From Trametopsis cervina (Eukaryota > Basidiomycota > Agaricomycetes > Polyporales > Irpicaceae), in the NCBI GenBank assembly GCA_022385755.1, contig MU278364.1, positions 124,001-188,000 on the forward strand: a stretch of DNA of 64,000 bases, in the 5' to 3' direction. Numbering within the stretch: position 1 is the stretch's first letter; every line of letters begins with the position of its first letter. This document shows positions 1 through 11,209 of the stretch, piece by piece. A program made the position numbers and the translations under genes. The notes beneath the pieces were generated by a model. That model saw nothing but the letters and a program-made list of their open reading frames with translations. It was not told where the DNA came from and searched no databases.

Positions 1-1885
1 CCGTCCGATAAAGAGACCACTAAAGCGTCTCGAGTCGCAATGTTTGCAAGGCCGGTGATGGGAGCCAGCGCGGTTGAACCGCTGGACACCTTTTGTGTCT
101 TCAAGCGGATGTTCTTGACTCCGTCCCACAATCCTGAAGGGTCAGGTAGTCGCCAGAGGGTTAGGACGCCAGGTTTACCGAACACTAGAGTTGGCTAAAT
201 CAAATCAGGAAAAAACCGCATACAACTCAAGAGGCATGACCTACCCTATCAAGGTTTATCCAACGTAGTGCACTCGTACATCGCCTTGTTGGGTGGCATA
301 CAGTACTCAAATTCTCATGGGAGACATCCAAGTCAAATTCCTGGGAGAAGCTTGGAGACGAGCTCGATTGAACAAGCGTTTGGGTTATTTTGAAGACCAC
401 GATTGCACCATTCGAGATGCCACACGCAAGGAGTGCTTCAGCTGCAGATTACGGATTAGGATCAGGTCAATGAGACATATACGGCGCTGCTTACATGTCC
501 CTGACTCCCCCGGCGTCCAGAAACTCCATGCAAGATGCGTGATCCTCTCATTGGAGACCTCAATTACAGATACATGAACCATCACAGAGTCTCCCCCATT
601 CTGTAACCTACAGCGTATCAGTCGTCGCAAGCACTCTACAAAACACCGCACTCACCGCATAAGATTCACGGTTCCCGCGCGAGTCCCTACGGCTAACAGC
701 GAAGAGTCGATGTCCAGGACGGGAGTGAGTCGGAAGTCAGCTATCGGAGACCATGCAATGCCTTTGAGATTGTTCTCAGATACGCATTCTTGTCAACACC
801 CGGTACAAACATACTGGTGGCTTGTTTGCGTAGCGTGCGAGACAAAGTGGGGTTTCGTACGTCCTCAGCGACAACAATATCGTCGATCACTGACGCAAGG
901 ACACCGAGCAGTCCGCCTAACTGAAGGTCGTGTCAATAATAGCAAGCAGCTATTGCATAGATCTTACCTTCTGCCATATCCCGGTGATATGGTTCTTGAT
1001 CGATTTATACAAAAAGACTTCCATGTTGGAGTCAAGGGCAGCGACAATGCTTCTAAACAATCTTGTCAGAGGCTATTATTCTCAATACAGTGAACATACC
1101 CTGAGTCTCCAGTGATATTGCTGGGTGAACATGCCACCGCAATAAAACTGACATCAATGAATCCTAGGGACACGGCCCCCCAGTCTGTATGCGCTCAATA
1201 ACGCAGTCTCTGGTATGAAGTCGGCTCTCCTTCACCTTGACATTCCATCGCCCATTGGTAAGGCTCCCTAGTTTTATCCCATTCGATCATGGTGTGGAAC
1301 CATTCAACAGAATTCTCAGCATTGGGGCGGAAGCTCTTGCCATGAGCTTGCTTCAACACAGAGGACGGTTCGACGGCGATCCCCAGCTGTGGTGTCTGTT
1401 TCAAACATATTTAGTACAATGTGAAAAATAAATGCAGAGTTCGCACCAAGATTACTATTGACTTTCGGGTAGGTAGAATTATCTGGCCGTCTGCTGACCA
1501 TTGCAAACAACCCTCTGAAGGAAACGTCGATGTGGCAGGAAGGGAGAGTGCTGTTAATACGGCATGGGATGGTTCTGTGGGCATGCTTTCTATTCAGCCG
1601 GCATTAGTGAGTTGCGGCAGGGAGTAGTCCCACAACATACCTATAGAAGCACTGTGCAACCGCCTTCAGCACATAGAGCGTTCTCAATACCAGGTGTACT
1701 ACACGCGACCAGGTGGTGAAGCTTCAAAGTCGCGTCGCCTGCCCCGGGAATCTTCAGCCACAGGCGCGTTTCGACTCCGATCGAACCGCGACGCGCAACG
1801 CGACCTCACCTCTAACTCGGACATCGTGTTGAGCCACGCGTGCAGAGCCGCTGTCCGTCGTAGATATTACCACAAATGACAGTAT
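1..1885. other. No supportable gene
   Basis: Only short overlapping open frames on both strands occur here, with no recognisable domain, splice pattern or conserved motif. It may contain 5' flank of the APC13-like gene or decayed sequence; nothing more can be supported. Confidence 0.5.
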
Positions 1886-2611
1886 GTGATGAATCCAATC
1901 AACACTATGGATGCTTACAGACCTTGCACAACGCAGGACTTAACGTACTGTTACCTGCACATGACCGATCGGGACCTAGAGGTTTTAGACACGGTAGGGA
2001 CGTCGGATTACATTTCAGGTGACCTATCAGACACTGGTATGTACATGAGCTCTGCCATATCTCGACGGGAGCTTGATACACTGCCCACGACAGATATCGA
2101 TGTTCCATCCCATATGGTGCCCCCCAATCCTGATGATTCAGACGGTGAGTTGCATGGTGGAAGAGGAGGACGCTTCATAACTCATTTGTGTGCCACAGTC
2201 CTACCCTCTCAGGTGCATCCTTCCTACCCGTACGGAAACCCAACGAGCCTCAAGCATCCCGCTTCTCGTCCTCGACGACCTTATGATCCATCTTCAAGAG
2301 CGTTGTTTGAAGATATGGGCTATGCTGGAGGTGGAGTCAACGGAGCATTAAGGTGGAAGGATTTGGCACTCGACCTGCTACTTCCTGTCGATGAGGAAAA
2401 GGAAGAAGCTGAAAAGGCGGCACAGGCACGAAAGCTAGCCAGTGGCACTGGGACCGCTCACCCGGTTCGTGCGCCACCAGCCTCCCAGCCGGAGCCAACG
2501 GAAGTAGACGACGACGAAGATGACGAGGCCACTGATAACGATGAGAACGATGACGAGGACGAGGACGATGATGATGAAGGCGACGATGGCGAGGAGGAGG
2601 AGGATGGCTAG
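1886..2611 (+). CDS. APC13: APC13-like anaphase-promoting complex subunit
   Basis: Probable small APC/C subunit 13, which in other eukaryotes helps assemble the tetratricopeptide-repeat arm of the cell-cycle ubiquitin ligase. Two hallmarks are visible: LDTLPTTDIDVP, matching the family's LPxxDIxVP motif, and near the middle LRWKDLALDLLL, matching the WxDLAL motif of ANAPC13. A Pro-rich linker separates them, and a long Asp/Glu tail of about 40 residues follows, which animal orthologues lack. A candidate 54-nt intron (2145-2198, GTGAGT to CACAG) is in frame, so the open frame survives whether or not it is removed; splicing would bring the two motifs closer. The N-terminus before the first motif is uncertain. 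The two motifs carry the call; the rest is inference. Confidence 0.7.
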   Translation: MMNPINTMDAYRPCTTQDLTYCYLHMTDRDLEVLDTVGTSDYISGDLSDTGMYMSSAISRRELDTLPTTDIDVPSHMVPPNPDDSDGELHGGRGGRFITHLCATVLPSQVHPSYPYGNPTSLKHPASRPRRPYDPSSRALFEDMGYAGGGVNGALRWKDLALDLLLPVDEEKEEAEKAAQARKLASGTGTAHPVRAPPASQPEPTEVDDDEDDEATDNDENDDEDEDDDDEGDDGEEEEDG

Positions 2612-3056
2612 GTCGGTGTGTACTGGACCACATGAAGCGGCCCTCGTTCAGGTGCTATCACTTGCCGTGCTCGGGTTGCACCAGTTGTACTCATGTCTAT
2701 GAGCAGGTTGCTAACCAAGTGCTGTACGAACAAGATTTGCACGATTTGACCTCACCCTCCCCTGCTACTGGCACGCGACGCCGTGAAGATTTATCCTATT
2801 CTTCGCCTTCGACATGTAATGCCGGACGCAACAAGCGCGACATGTTGTGCACAGCCATGCTCTAGCTGCACAGGACAAACAAGTGTCGATCACGAAGGAA
2901 AGAGTACCGATGTCAGTGAAACGGATGTAGCAGCTTCCAGTGGAACCATAGGAGAACTTGGCAGGGAGGAGTGGCCAGGAACGCGACCATAGGACCATAT
3001 GTATTGACATCGGCGCAATAATACTCTGGAATGTTGTACTCAAGCCCATCGTCATC
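2612..3056. other. Intergenic, no supportable gene
   Basis: This is the 3' flank of the APC13-like gene. Short open frames on both strands show no domain or splice pattern. Confidence 0.4.
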
Positions 3057-3356
3057 TTACGCTGGCCTCGGCGGGAAGGCGGGAATTTCCATATACGGTA
3101 ACGGGCGGGTGTCAAAATAGACGTTAGGTCCGAACTCGAATCGGACTCTCACTAATGTGGCCTCCGCGTTCACTCCCGTCCGCCCTGTAGAACCAGATGA
3201 GTGCTCGTCATCGCAGTTGGCATCGTACGCAGAGACTATACCCCGCTCCGGGTTAACATGGCTGAGCCTTAGGGTCAGTGGATCTATAATAACGGGATGC
3301 GAGTCCAAGAGGCCCACCAAACCACGGCCGCTCTCGTCCCACTGGCCGCCTAGTCA
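3057..3356 (-). pseudogene. Possible terminal exon of an unrecognised gene
   Basis: An open minus-strand frame of about 95 residues reads protein-like (QWDESGRGLVGLLD, then a stretch ending in PAFPPRPA and a stop) but has no ATG. It could be a last exon or a gene relic. No family was recognised, and no upstream exon could be joined with confidence between 3360 and 3600. Confidence 0.25.
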
Positions 3357-3600
3357 AGGTCGGTTCTCGCGTTACAATCTGTCGTGCGCAACTTTTCTTA
3401 TTTCAGTTGTGCAGTTCATTGTGTTTGCCCGCGCATCGGTTTCACTGTCAGCACAGCCCGCCTCACATCGTACCAGGCTTTGTTTGTTTCAACGTTGCAA
3501 GATATGCTCGGGAATATGAAGTTCGATGTAAGCTCATCGCTTTCATCAAAAAAACAAAAACCATACTGATAGCTACGTACAGCTCCCAGCCACTCCGGCC

Positions 3601-4521
3601 ATGGACTACTTCTCCTCTGAGGACATGCCTCTACTCGGCGACTTCCTGCGTCGTAACATGAGCGACCAGAAACGTTTCGCTCACTTGCATCACGGACACA
3701 CGGATCACTTCGATGTTGCTGAGTTCCCGGACACTCCCATGCTTCCTGACTGCAGCGACGACGAGTTCTCCGACTTCATCGAGAGCCCAGGGTCCGAGGT
3801 CCCGCCAACGATGGACGCCCAGGATCAAACGGAAGTGCAGCACGCCTCGGAGGGCACCCTGAGGGATCTCCCAACTGCTGAATACATCCAACATGTTGCC
3901 ATTATTGTACTGGTCCAGCTGCTCATCCCTATTCCCTTCATGCTTCCCATGGGTCTCAACTTCACGAAGCGCGCACTGAAAGTCTTCCTGCCGGGTTTCG
4001 CACTAAGCATCCTCGGACACTCCCTCATCCACATCCTGAACCAGCCCACCGATGTTCCTCTCCTCTCACATGTGCACAACAGCATCGCAGACCCCTCATT
4101 CATCCTCTCCGCGCTGTACGCGCAACTCAAAATCGGCATCCTCGGTGGCTTCGTCGTCGGTGCCGTCATGTCCCACGTGCTGAACTTCTGTATTCTGGCA
4201 CACACCGTCTGCCGGCTCGTTCGCGGACTTGAGCCGCAGCCCACAGCCATGCGCCGCGCCATGGACGCCTCCAAAATGTTCCAGTTCCTACAGACTCTCG
4301 CGCTCGACCTCGTTACCGGTGCCGCGATGCTCTCGGCTGGCGCAGCTGCACGGGATTGGTTCTATGGTGCGCAGTTTGGCGTATCGGGCCTTCCTACAGA
4401 CAAGTGGCATGCCGCCGCCATTGGCATTATAGGCACTCTCGCGGTTCACGCTTACATGGCTACCTACGGACAGGCTGCGCGTGTGCACCGGGCTGTGCCA
4501 CTCTCTAAGAAGCTCGACTAA
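3601..4521 (+). CDS. Multi-pass membrane protein, unknown function
   Basis: Single-exon gene of 306 residues. The first ~95 residues are hydrophilic and acidic with several His and Asp clusters, likely cytosolic. Residues ~97-300 hold about five hydrophobic segments: IIVLVQLLIPIPFMLPMGL, a stretch around VFLPGFALSILGHSL, IGILGGFVVGAVMSHVLNF, LALDLVTGAAMLSAGAAA and a C-terminal AAAIGIIGTLAVHAYMA. The start ATG follows a pyrimidine-rich leader (cactccggccATGG) and sits in good context. It is an isolated gene converging on SPC24. I do not recognise the family; no transporter or enzyme motif is evident. Confidence 0.75.
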   Translation: MDYFSSEDMPLLGDFLRRNMSDQKRFAHLHHGHTDHFDVAEFPDTPMLPDCSDDEFSDFIESPGSEVPPTMDAQDQTEVQHASEGTLRDLPTAEYIQHVAIIVLVQLLIPIPFMLPMGLNFTKRALKVFLPGFALSILGHSLIHILNQPTDVPLLSHVHNSIADPSFILSALYAQLKIGILGGFVVGAVMSHVLNFCILAHTVCRLVRGLEPQPTAMRRAMDASKMFQFLQTLALDLVTGAAMLSAGAAARDWFYGAQFGVSGLPTDKWHAAAIGIIGTLAVHAYMATYGQAARVHRAVPLSKKLD

Positions 4522-4905
4522 GCTGCATGGGATGATCTAGATGGTGATAGTGGGGACAGTGTATGTACTCGCAGATTGTGAGTGTATGATGTATCTGCTG
4601 GTGGGGCTCCTTGTGGGTTTGGTCTCAGTCCTAGCAGTGATTTTCTTTCGGATAATTTAGAACTTTATACCTGTATTCCTTTCTGTCTCTGAATATTTAA
4701 TGATTCTTCTCAGCTTTCAGCGTATGTACTGTTCCGATGGCAATGAAGTTATTAAACTCCTGTGTAGCTTGTACCATGCGGTTTCCCCGACGGGGTTCGC
4801 TCTCGTTGCCGAAATTACATCCTAATCATATTCCGAGGATCAATTAATACAATGCAAGGGGCCAAATGACTTGAGAAGTCGAGGAGCATAACTGGCCGCA
4901 TAATG

Positions 4906-5711
4906 TCATGAAGATGCAAGCTTCCATGCCTGTTGCACTGTCTCGAAGTCTGACCGTTGCGAGCTGTCGAATGTTAGACAATGGACATCTCCAGATTGTG
5001 CGCCTGGAGAAATACATATCAGGACACAGATATGACAAGTGCACACGTAATCTTACGGATGAGCATCTTGTTCATGCGGCCGTTTTTATCCATGACAGGT
5101 TCGAAACCAAGCCCTTTATAGATCTGTAGTCTCAAACTGCGCGGTAATGAATAGCCAAGCATAAGACAGTCATAAAATCTATGTTTACTCACGCAGTAGC
5201 GTCCAGTTCATGATCTGCGGCGGGATCTTCCTCCTCCAATGCCTGGAGCTCTTCTTTCAGTCGTGACAGTTCTGCCTCTTTGTTCGCCAACGAGCTCTCC
5301 GCTTCGTTGATGGCTTTCCCGAGAGATACTTTCTTCACGTCAAGCTCCTCTAGAATGGCAGCATGTTTTTGTCGGGAGGGTACTGAGTCGGGCCTTTTGG
5401 CGGACTGTTGCGCTGCTTCGAGTATGCGTGCCAGCTCTGAAGCAAGCAGGATCAATACGGTTCGTACGTATGATGCGTTAAAATTCAAAGACCTCGCTCC
5501 TTCGCTCTTGTCTGGTCAATCTCCTTCTTTCTTGCCATTTCAGTGTTTGACATCAGCTCCTCTGCTGCAGCTATGGTCAAGAAGTCTTCGCCTGCATCAA
5601 TGACTGCAGCCGCTTCACGAATCGTTGTGCTGGAACGCGGTTTGTGAGTTTATATTTATGATACCAAGTTAGGATCGGCGTTTACATGGTGTCTTTGATA
5701 TCTATTGACAT
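4906..5711 (-). CDS. SPC24: Kinetochore protein Spc24
   Basis: Subunit of the NDC80 complex that links kinetochores to microtubules; Spc24 pairs with Spc25 at the centromere-proximal end. Five exons can be placed by GT-AG borders: 5711-5686, 5629-5493, 5436-5193, 5136-5057 and 5003-4906, giving 585 nt in one frame and a 194-residue protein. The N-terminal half (residues ~1-120) is a coiled coil with the fungal Spc24 pattern (ITTIREAAAVIDAGEDFLTI, then RPDSVPS). The C-terminal globular domain shows LRLQIYKGLGFEPVMD and AQSGDVHC, and ends in AWKLASS, as expected for fungal Spc24. The first exon encodes only nine residues. The gene is divergent from the kinase-like gene at 6121, which probably shares its upstream region. 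Confidence 0.9.
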
Positions 5712-6120
5712 GATGCCTTCGTCGCGAGCTCCTGAACAGTCAGTAGCTCTCCAGCCCTTGTGGGCGTTGCGGTACAGGAACAGGCCTGAGAATGGCGCGC
5801 GTCGGTGTCGCGTTACGTCACGCGTTGAGGTCACGTTGACACGTGAAAGTCATTTCGACCTATCATATCGACCACCACGACTCTGAGTTCCACTCTCACC
5901 TCTGACCACGGTTTGGACGGTACTATTCTGACGCGATCCTACGATAGACAGTGCAATTGCATTTTATCCTGTGCTCCTGCCTGAAGATAGACGCGACGTT
6001 GAGGCTGTGATCATGTAACACCGAAGTACAACATCTTTATTGTATTTTGTGGCGTGTCTGCCTACAACGCATCCTGAACCCGACCGTCATCTCCCAACAG
6101 TTAATCCACCATCTGTAGCA
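5712..6120. promoter_or_regulatory. Divergent intergenic region, SPC24 / kinase-like gene
   Basis: About 400 bases separate the two divergent start codons and must contain both promoters. I see no clear TATA box; a CAC-rich pyrimidine stretch lies just 5' of the plus-strand start. Confidence 0.4.
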
Positions 6121-7316
6121 ATGACCTCTCAACCAAATTTTGTTGATCCCGAGAGGGAACACAACAGCGCCACAGATGCGATATACAGAGAAGACTTTTG
6201 GACGCGCAAAGACCGTCGAGAATTCTTGGAAAACCGCGGGTATCGTCTGCGGCGCTGGTCTTTCATATATTCGGGCTCGCCGACTACTGATAGTGGGCTC
6301 GAGCTTGAGCCCGAGGAGCAGTCAGCGTCGCTATTTCCTGTAAGCCTCCCCACATTCATTTCAATGCGTAGTTTGCAGTCAGGCCCGGGCTGATTACCAT
6401 CGCCGCTTCCACGTATAGCACCGCCCCAGAATTATGGGAGCCACACGTCTCTCTGACGGCCTTGCTATCTGCTTGAAAGCCATTGAGACCTCCGGCTCCG
6501 AAATCGAGCAACCTCAGAATCTGAGCAAGCTACATTATAGGCCTAATGCAATTCATCCAGCAAACCACTGCGTCCCCATATTGGATAAGTTTAAGGATTT
6601 CGAGGAAAGAAATGTGGCGTTTCTCGTCATGCCGGTCTTGCAGCATGTAGATCAGGACTCTTTCTCCACTGTCCAAGACGTGATCGAGTTTACTAACCAG
6701 GTGCTGTTGGTACGTTTGAGTCGTTCTCTATTGTCTCAGCACCAGTGAAATTGAAGGATGAACCCAGGGTCTTGATTTCATACACCACAGGCAAATTGCA
6801 CACCGGTACGCGTTCCCGCCGCTTGAAGCTGCATTCTTACCAACCTCGCCGCAGTGATTGTTCCTTGCACAACATTATGAAGAACACGTCGGAGGCACCA
6901 CAGACCGTGAAGTACTACTTCATTGACTTTAGTGTTTCCGTGTGTCCTGTGCGCGGCTATCGACCGGTAGGGGGCATCCATAGCCGCGACAAGGAGCCTC
7001 CTGAGTATGTGATCGATGACGAGGAGTATAATCCGTTTGCGCTTGACGTATTCCTTGTTGGCAATATGCTTCGGCATGAGTTCTTAGATGTAAGCCTATC
7101 TTCAATATCCTCAGGACATCTCACGGTTGAACTTGTGGACATCTATAGAAGTTCACCAACCTCCATTTTCTCCAGGAGTTGGTAGATAGCATGACACTAG
7201 AGGAGCCTACCTCCAGACCGAACGCCGGAGAATCACTCCTGGAGTGGTATTCCATTCTGCCCAACATATCGAAGTCACATCGTATACAACAGCTTCACCA
7301 GAGAGAGGCGCACTAG
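6121..7316 (+). CDS. Protein-kinase-like protein with altered DFG motif
   Basis: Five exons (6121-6339, 6419-6709, 6768-6805, 6855-7089, 7149-7316) join in frame to 316 residues. The kinase C-lobe core is visible: GLDFIHHRQIAHR followed by DCSLHNIM gives the HRD catalytic loop with the expected Asn, and VKYYFIDFSVSV is the metal-binding strand with DFS in place of DFG. After it come FALDVFLVGNMLRHEFL, typical of helix F, and a short tail. The N-lobe is poorly conserved: no glycine-rich loop is evident, and the usual Val-Ala-x-Lys could not be placed. This fits a common basidiomycete family of small kinase-like proteins, some possibly inactive. The HRD split by an intron (after CAC CG) is well supported by borders and frame. 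Confidence 0.75.
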
Positions 7317-7473
7317 CTACAGAGCGCTTTGTCGGATATGGGGTTTATATCGTAAAGTCTTCATGTGTATAGCGCACCGATGCTTCTTAAACTGCCATCT
7401 ACATGTACTATCACCGCATGCCATTGAAATCATATGTATGGTCATTGTTACATAAGAACACTGTTTACAACTT

Positions 7474-8827
7474 CTACTCTGCATCGGGATCCACCCTGAT
7501 CACTACCTTACCTGTGGCTCGGCGTGACATTATTCGTTCGTAGCCCTTCTGCACGTCTTCGAAGCCGTATACACTGTCTACCCTCGGTTTGATCTCACCT
7601 AAGCAACTTCAGTGGGTGAATGAACTCATGCGGCAGTAGTATCTTCGCTCACCAGCGGCAACAAATTGATTGAAAGCTTCCAAGTCATCGCGGTTGAATT
7701 TGACCATATGCCACCTGGGTCAGGTCAGCATCGTAAATAATAAAATTAGTATAGGATGACACACTTCCACTTTCGAGGAGTGCCACCGAAGAGTCTAGGT
7801 CGTGCGACTTCGAAGAATAGCCTTGCCATTTCTGAATAGCTACCATGAGGGCCGAGGCTGGCATATAAACCACTGGGGGCTAGGTATGCTGCACTGTGTG
7901 TGTATAGTCTCCAATCGGCATTTCCAACTGCCTCGAGTATAGCATGGTATTTCGGCTGCGGTGGATTGCGCTCCAGCTCTTCAAAGACGAGCCCCTTCGT
8001 ATAGTCAATGAACTATAGAAGTAGAAGAAACACGATCAGGCGGTTTTGTTTTGTGGATTAATAAGGGCGAGCAAATATGATGATGTGACATACATGATCG
8101 ACGCCCAAAGACTTCAACAACTCCTGCTTTGGTGTTGAGCCCGTCGCTGTAACAACGCAGCCTCTTGCTTTCGCCATTTGAATCGCATACATGCCGACGG
8201 TAGTGCTACCGCCATTGATAAAGACGCTCTGCCCCTCTTGAAGCGCGAGGGTCTTGAACAGAGCTTGATAGGCTGTAAGGCCGGCGTAGGCTAGGCCGGC
8301 GGCCTCGGTAGGCTTCAAGCCCTCAGGTTTTAGAAGGAGACATTCCGCCGGGAGTTTGGTGTACTCAGAAAGAGTGCCTTGAGCGGAACTAAATTTCAAG
8401 GCTGAGATGTCGAGCTGTTCAGATTGGTATAAGCCGGAGGAGGTTGCGGATACGTACGGGGCGCAATCATCCCATACACTTCCTGGCCGTTTTGGAAACC
8501 CGAACCATTCGCATCAACCACGATCCCAGCGAGGTCGTGTTCTGCAACATGAGGTCGCTTGGCAATGAAATTTGGCAGCAATCCCATCAACTTGTACCCT
8601 CTATTGATAGACATTCAGCGGATCCGCAGTGGATGTGAAGAACTGAACCTTGCGCACATGGGATTGAGGGCTGCGGCCTGGATCTTGACAAGCACCTCAC
8701 CAGCTGCGAGTTTTGAAGGAACCGAGTGATGCTCATCAAGCACTACAGCTTGTTGCGGATGTCCCCTTTTGACCACCAGCCATGCTCGCTGCTGCGTAGG
8801 GATGGAGGTTTTGAGTAAAGTAGACAT
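7474..8827 (-). CDS. Zinc-type alcohol dehydrogenase-like / quinone oxidoreductase (MDR superfamily)
   Basis: NAD(P)H-dependent medium-chain reductase related to RTN4IP1/quinone oxidoreductase. Early exons are 8827-8658, 8600-8458 and 8401-8094, and a fourth begins at 8012; the last coding segment ends at 7474. Visible features: GEVLVKIQAAALNP near residue 45, the HDLAGIVVDANGSGF strand, AGLAYAGLTAYQAL, and the nucleotide-binding GGSTTVGMYAIQMAKARG (Gly-rich loop). The C-terminus RRATGKVVIRVDPD is typical of the family. No structural zinc-site Cys cluster is seen, consistent with the quinone-reductase branch. A second in-frame ATG lies 42 nt upstream of the chosen start. The middle-to-late exon borders (below 7900) were not resolved. 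Substrate is not predictable. Confidence 0.85.
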
Positions 8828-9741
8828 TGCGGTGGAGAGAGGAGTAGTCAGACGTAATCTGACCAGCACTTACAGTGCTCCCTATGTGGCAATTGAGGCA
8901 AGCGTTCGGTTCAAATCATGCTGCCAACCAACAAGTCAACCCAGCCACCAGGATTGGCGGTAGCAGATCTCTGCCGCGGGGGAAGCCGAGCCATTTGGCA
9001 CACTTCCCAATGAGGCAGCCACTGAGTTTACACTCGAACCGCCATCTGACCTCCGCATTGACCACATAAACGCAGCAAGTTACGACAGCTTCTAGCCACT
9101 GATGTTGGAAATGGACAAATGTCACTGACGGCTGTCATTTTCCCTCACCACAAGGTTTTTGCAATGGCACACATTCACGGTATATCCTGTAAGTCGCTCT
9201 TAGCTTCCCTGTATCCATCTACTTCCACAATACTATGCCGATACTGACATATATTCATAATTAGCTGATTACCATCTATCTGCACTCCTAAAGGCACCCC
9301 TTTTGTTAAAGATACCTCTATCACCGACTGCTGTGAGAGTCCTAAGTGATTTCAACTCCAGCCAGTGGTTCGATGCCACACTAATATGGGGTTTCGATAC
9401 GGCCTTATGATTTGGCCGACAGTTGGAATTCTGCGGCGTCTTTCGCGGACCAGGGCATAGCCAGTGGTGGTCATCTTCTTGGTGGACCACAAGGAGCGAG
9501 TGTGTTGTGCTGCACACTATGTAAACCATATAGGCACGTACCTTTCCGGACGTGGTGTACAGATTACGACCGCCCGCGAGTATCGAGCTGCTTAATATGA
9601 GACACGCTGTCATCCTCCGCGCTAGTCGCGCTGCAAGGACAATGTGACTGTTCATAGCGAAAGGAGTACAAAGCCTAGTTCAAATGTTGGCGGTGCCGAC
9701 CTTTTCCTATCGGGTCATGGTTCTAACATTTATTTGCCCAG
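8828..9741. other. Intergenic, possible unresolved first exon(s)
   Basis: No convincing gene. A short exon-like ATG segment with a GTAAGT donor occurs near 9162-9190 and could belong to the terpene-synthase gene, but it could not be joined with confidence. A minus-strand open frame at 9269-9655 has no recognisable feature. Confidence 0.35.
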
Positions 9742-10732
9742 GTCAAGGAAATTCGACTCGTCTTGGCGGATTTCTTCGCCCGTGTTCAATTCCCAATTGA
9801 GCCGCATCTGAAGGCCGATCCTACGGGTGTCATCGAAAGGCGAGTTAGGGAAGAAGCCCAATCGTGGGCCATTTCCGGGCCTTGCCTCGACTCGAGAAGT
9901 GTTTGCGAGTTGGGGTAGACATTGCATCTATCGTCTATTATCAGAATAGCACCGACTCTCAAGTGAAGTGACCATTCCAAGTTACACTGTGCTGCTCGCC
10001 GCGATAGACGACTTCATTGTACCCCTAACCGCCACGCAAGAGTTCACGATACGGCTACTCGTTGGCGCTCCGCAGCTTCATCCGTCCCTTGACTATCTGG
10101 TGGCAATACTTCGCCGAATGACCAAGTACTTCCCCATTGCTGCAGAGCAAAACATTATGACCTCAACTCTGAACTTCCTCCATCGCACCATTTTCGATAC
10201 CGAGCAGGCTGATAGCATTTTGTGGAAGAATGCTAGTCGCTACGTCGCATGGGCACGTTCGAAGTATGGGATTGGAGAAGCATACGTATTGTTCATATGG
10301 GAGCGGTCGAAGTTCCCGGTCACAGCGCCATATGTCCAGACGATGTCGTGTGTATCTATGCCTTTCTTTCGGCCGCACAACGTTCGCTTTTGAGCGATAT
10401 CGACCGCATTCTATGCCTCGTAAGTCTGTCCTGAATTTCATCATAGTAGCTGTCGGTCTAACCCGGTCTGTGGCAGTGATCTCTTCTCCTTATACAAAGA
10501 GGATCTGGCAGGGGAGTACAACGATCTCATCCATCACCATGCGGAAGTTAGACAGTTTTCAATCGGCGAAGCCTTGGCCGATGTAACAGAGGCAGTACTA
10601 GAGGGAATCGACAGAGTGAGAGCAAGTCTTACTGGTGAGGGAAAAGGGACTTGGGAAAGGTTCTTGTCCAAGTACCTTACGTTCCATTGCCTCGCACCAC
10701 GATACCGGGTGTCCGAAATCATCACCTTTTGA
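9742..10732 (+). pseudogene. TRI5-like sesquiterpene synthase, probably frameshifted
   Basis: Relative of trichodiene synthase (TRI5 family), which cyclises farnesyl diphosphate. An upstream exon reads EIRLVLADFFARVQFPIEPH. The next has SSEVTIPSYTVLLAAIDDF with the Asp-rich metal site (IDDF) and continues through YGIGEAYVLFIWERSKFP. The last exon, after GTAAGT...GGCAG (to 10504), has DLFSLYKEDLAGEYNDLIHH, equivalent to the NSE metal-binding region, and ends APRYRVSEIITF. Between ~10350 and 10435 the frame carrying the first part hits a TGA (10391-10393), while the adjacent frame stays open and reads more like the family (PDDVVCIYAF), suggesting a one-base shift. The residue before DLFSLYKE is Ser where Asn is usual. 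The N-terminus is missing or unresolved. It may be a recent pseudogene, or a gene with a splice event I could not place. Confidence 0.65.
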
Positions 10733-11209
10733 TGTATATTTTTACATGGCAATATAGGTTAACAAAAAGGGTGGGGAAATGGTGATGATGTCTCGAGTCG
10801 TTATCTGGTTGGCGTGTACTTGAATCGCTCAGCTTCCCTTACCCTTGACCTGAGCGCAAAAGAAAACCACTCAGTATTTCCGTGAAGACGGACAAGCAGC
10901 TGCATCATATCTCCTTGCTTCACATGGCAAGGCTTTCCTGCAGATGACGGAATGTAGCTGGCTTGAGTGCCGTTCGGACATTCGGCTTCGTTGTGTTGTG
11001 GCAATCTCAGTAGACGCTGGTATTGTAGGCCACTGGGGAACGCCGAAAACAAGCGCCTTGAATAACGTGCCGAGCGTCACCCAGATCTAAACGGAACCAC
11101 GGATCTGACCCTCTGCCCAGCCACAGCTCTCTAAGCAAACTCTCGACGCCGCCCTCATCATCCACTACACGACTTTGTTCTCTCGTCGACATCACTCATT
11201 GTCGCCGCC
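10733..11209. other. Intergenic with weak minus-strand ORFs
   Basis: Several overlapping minus-strand frames (10801-11195) read partly protein-like, but no single spliced product with a clear start could be assembled. The region must hold the CRM1 promoter; a pyrimidine-rich leader precedes the CRM1 ATG. Confidence 0.35.

Noticed and set aside
710..1093. 127-residue plus-strand open frame
   Set aside because: No domain or splice context, overlaps other frames, and composition looks non-coding.
10801..11195. Possible minus-strand gene divergent from CRM1
   Set aside because: Fragments read protein-like in three frames but no consistent spliced product or family was found.
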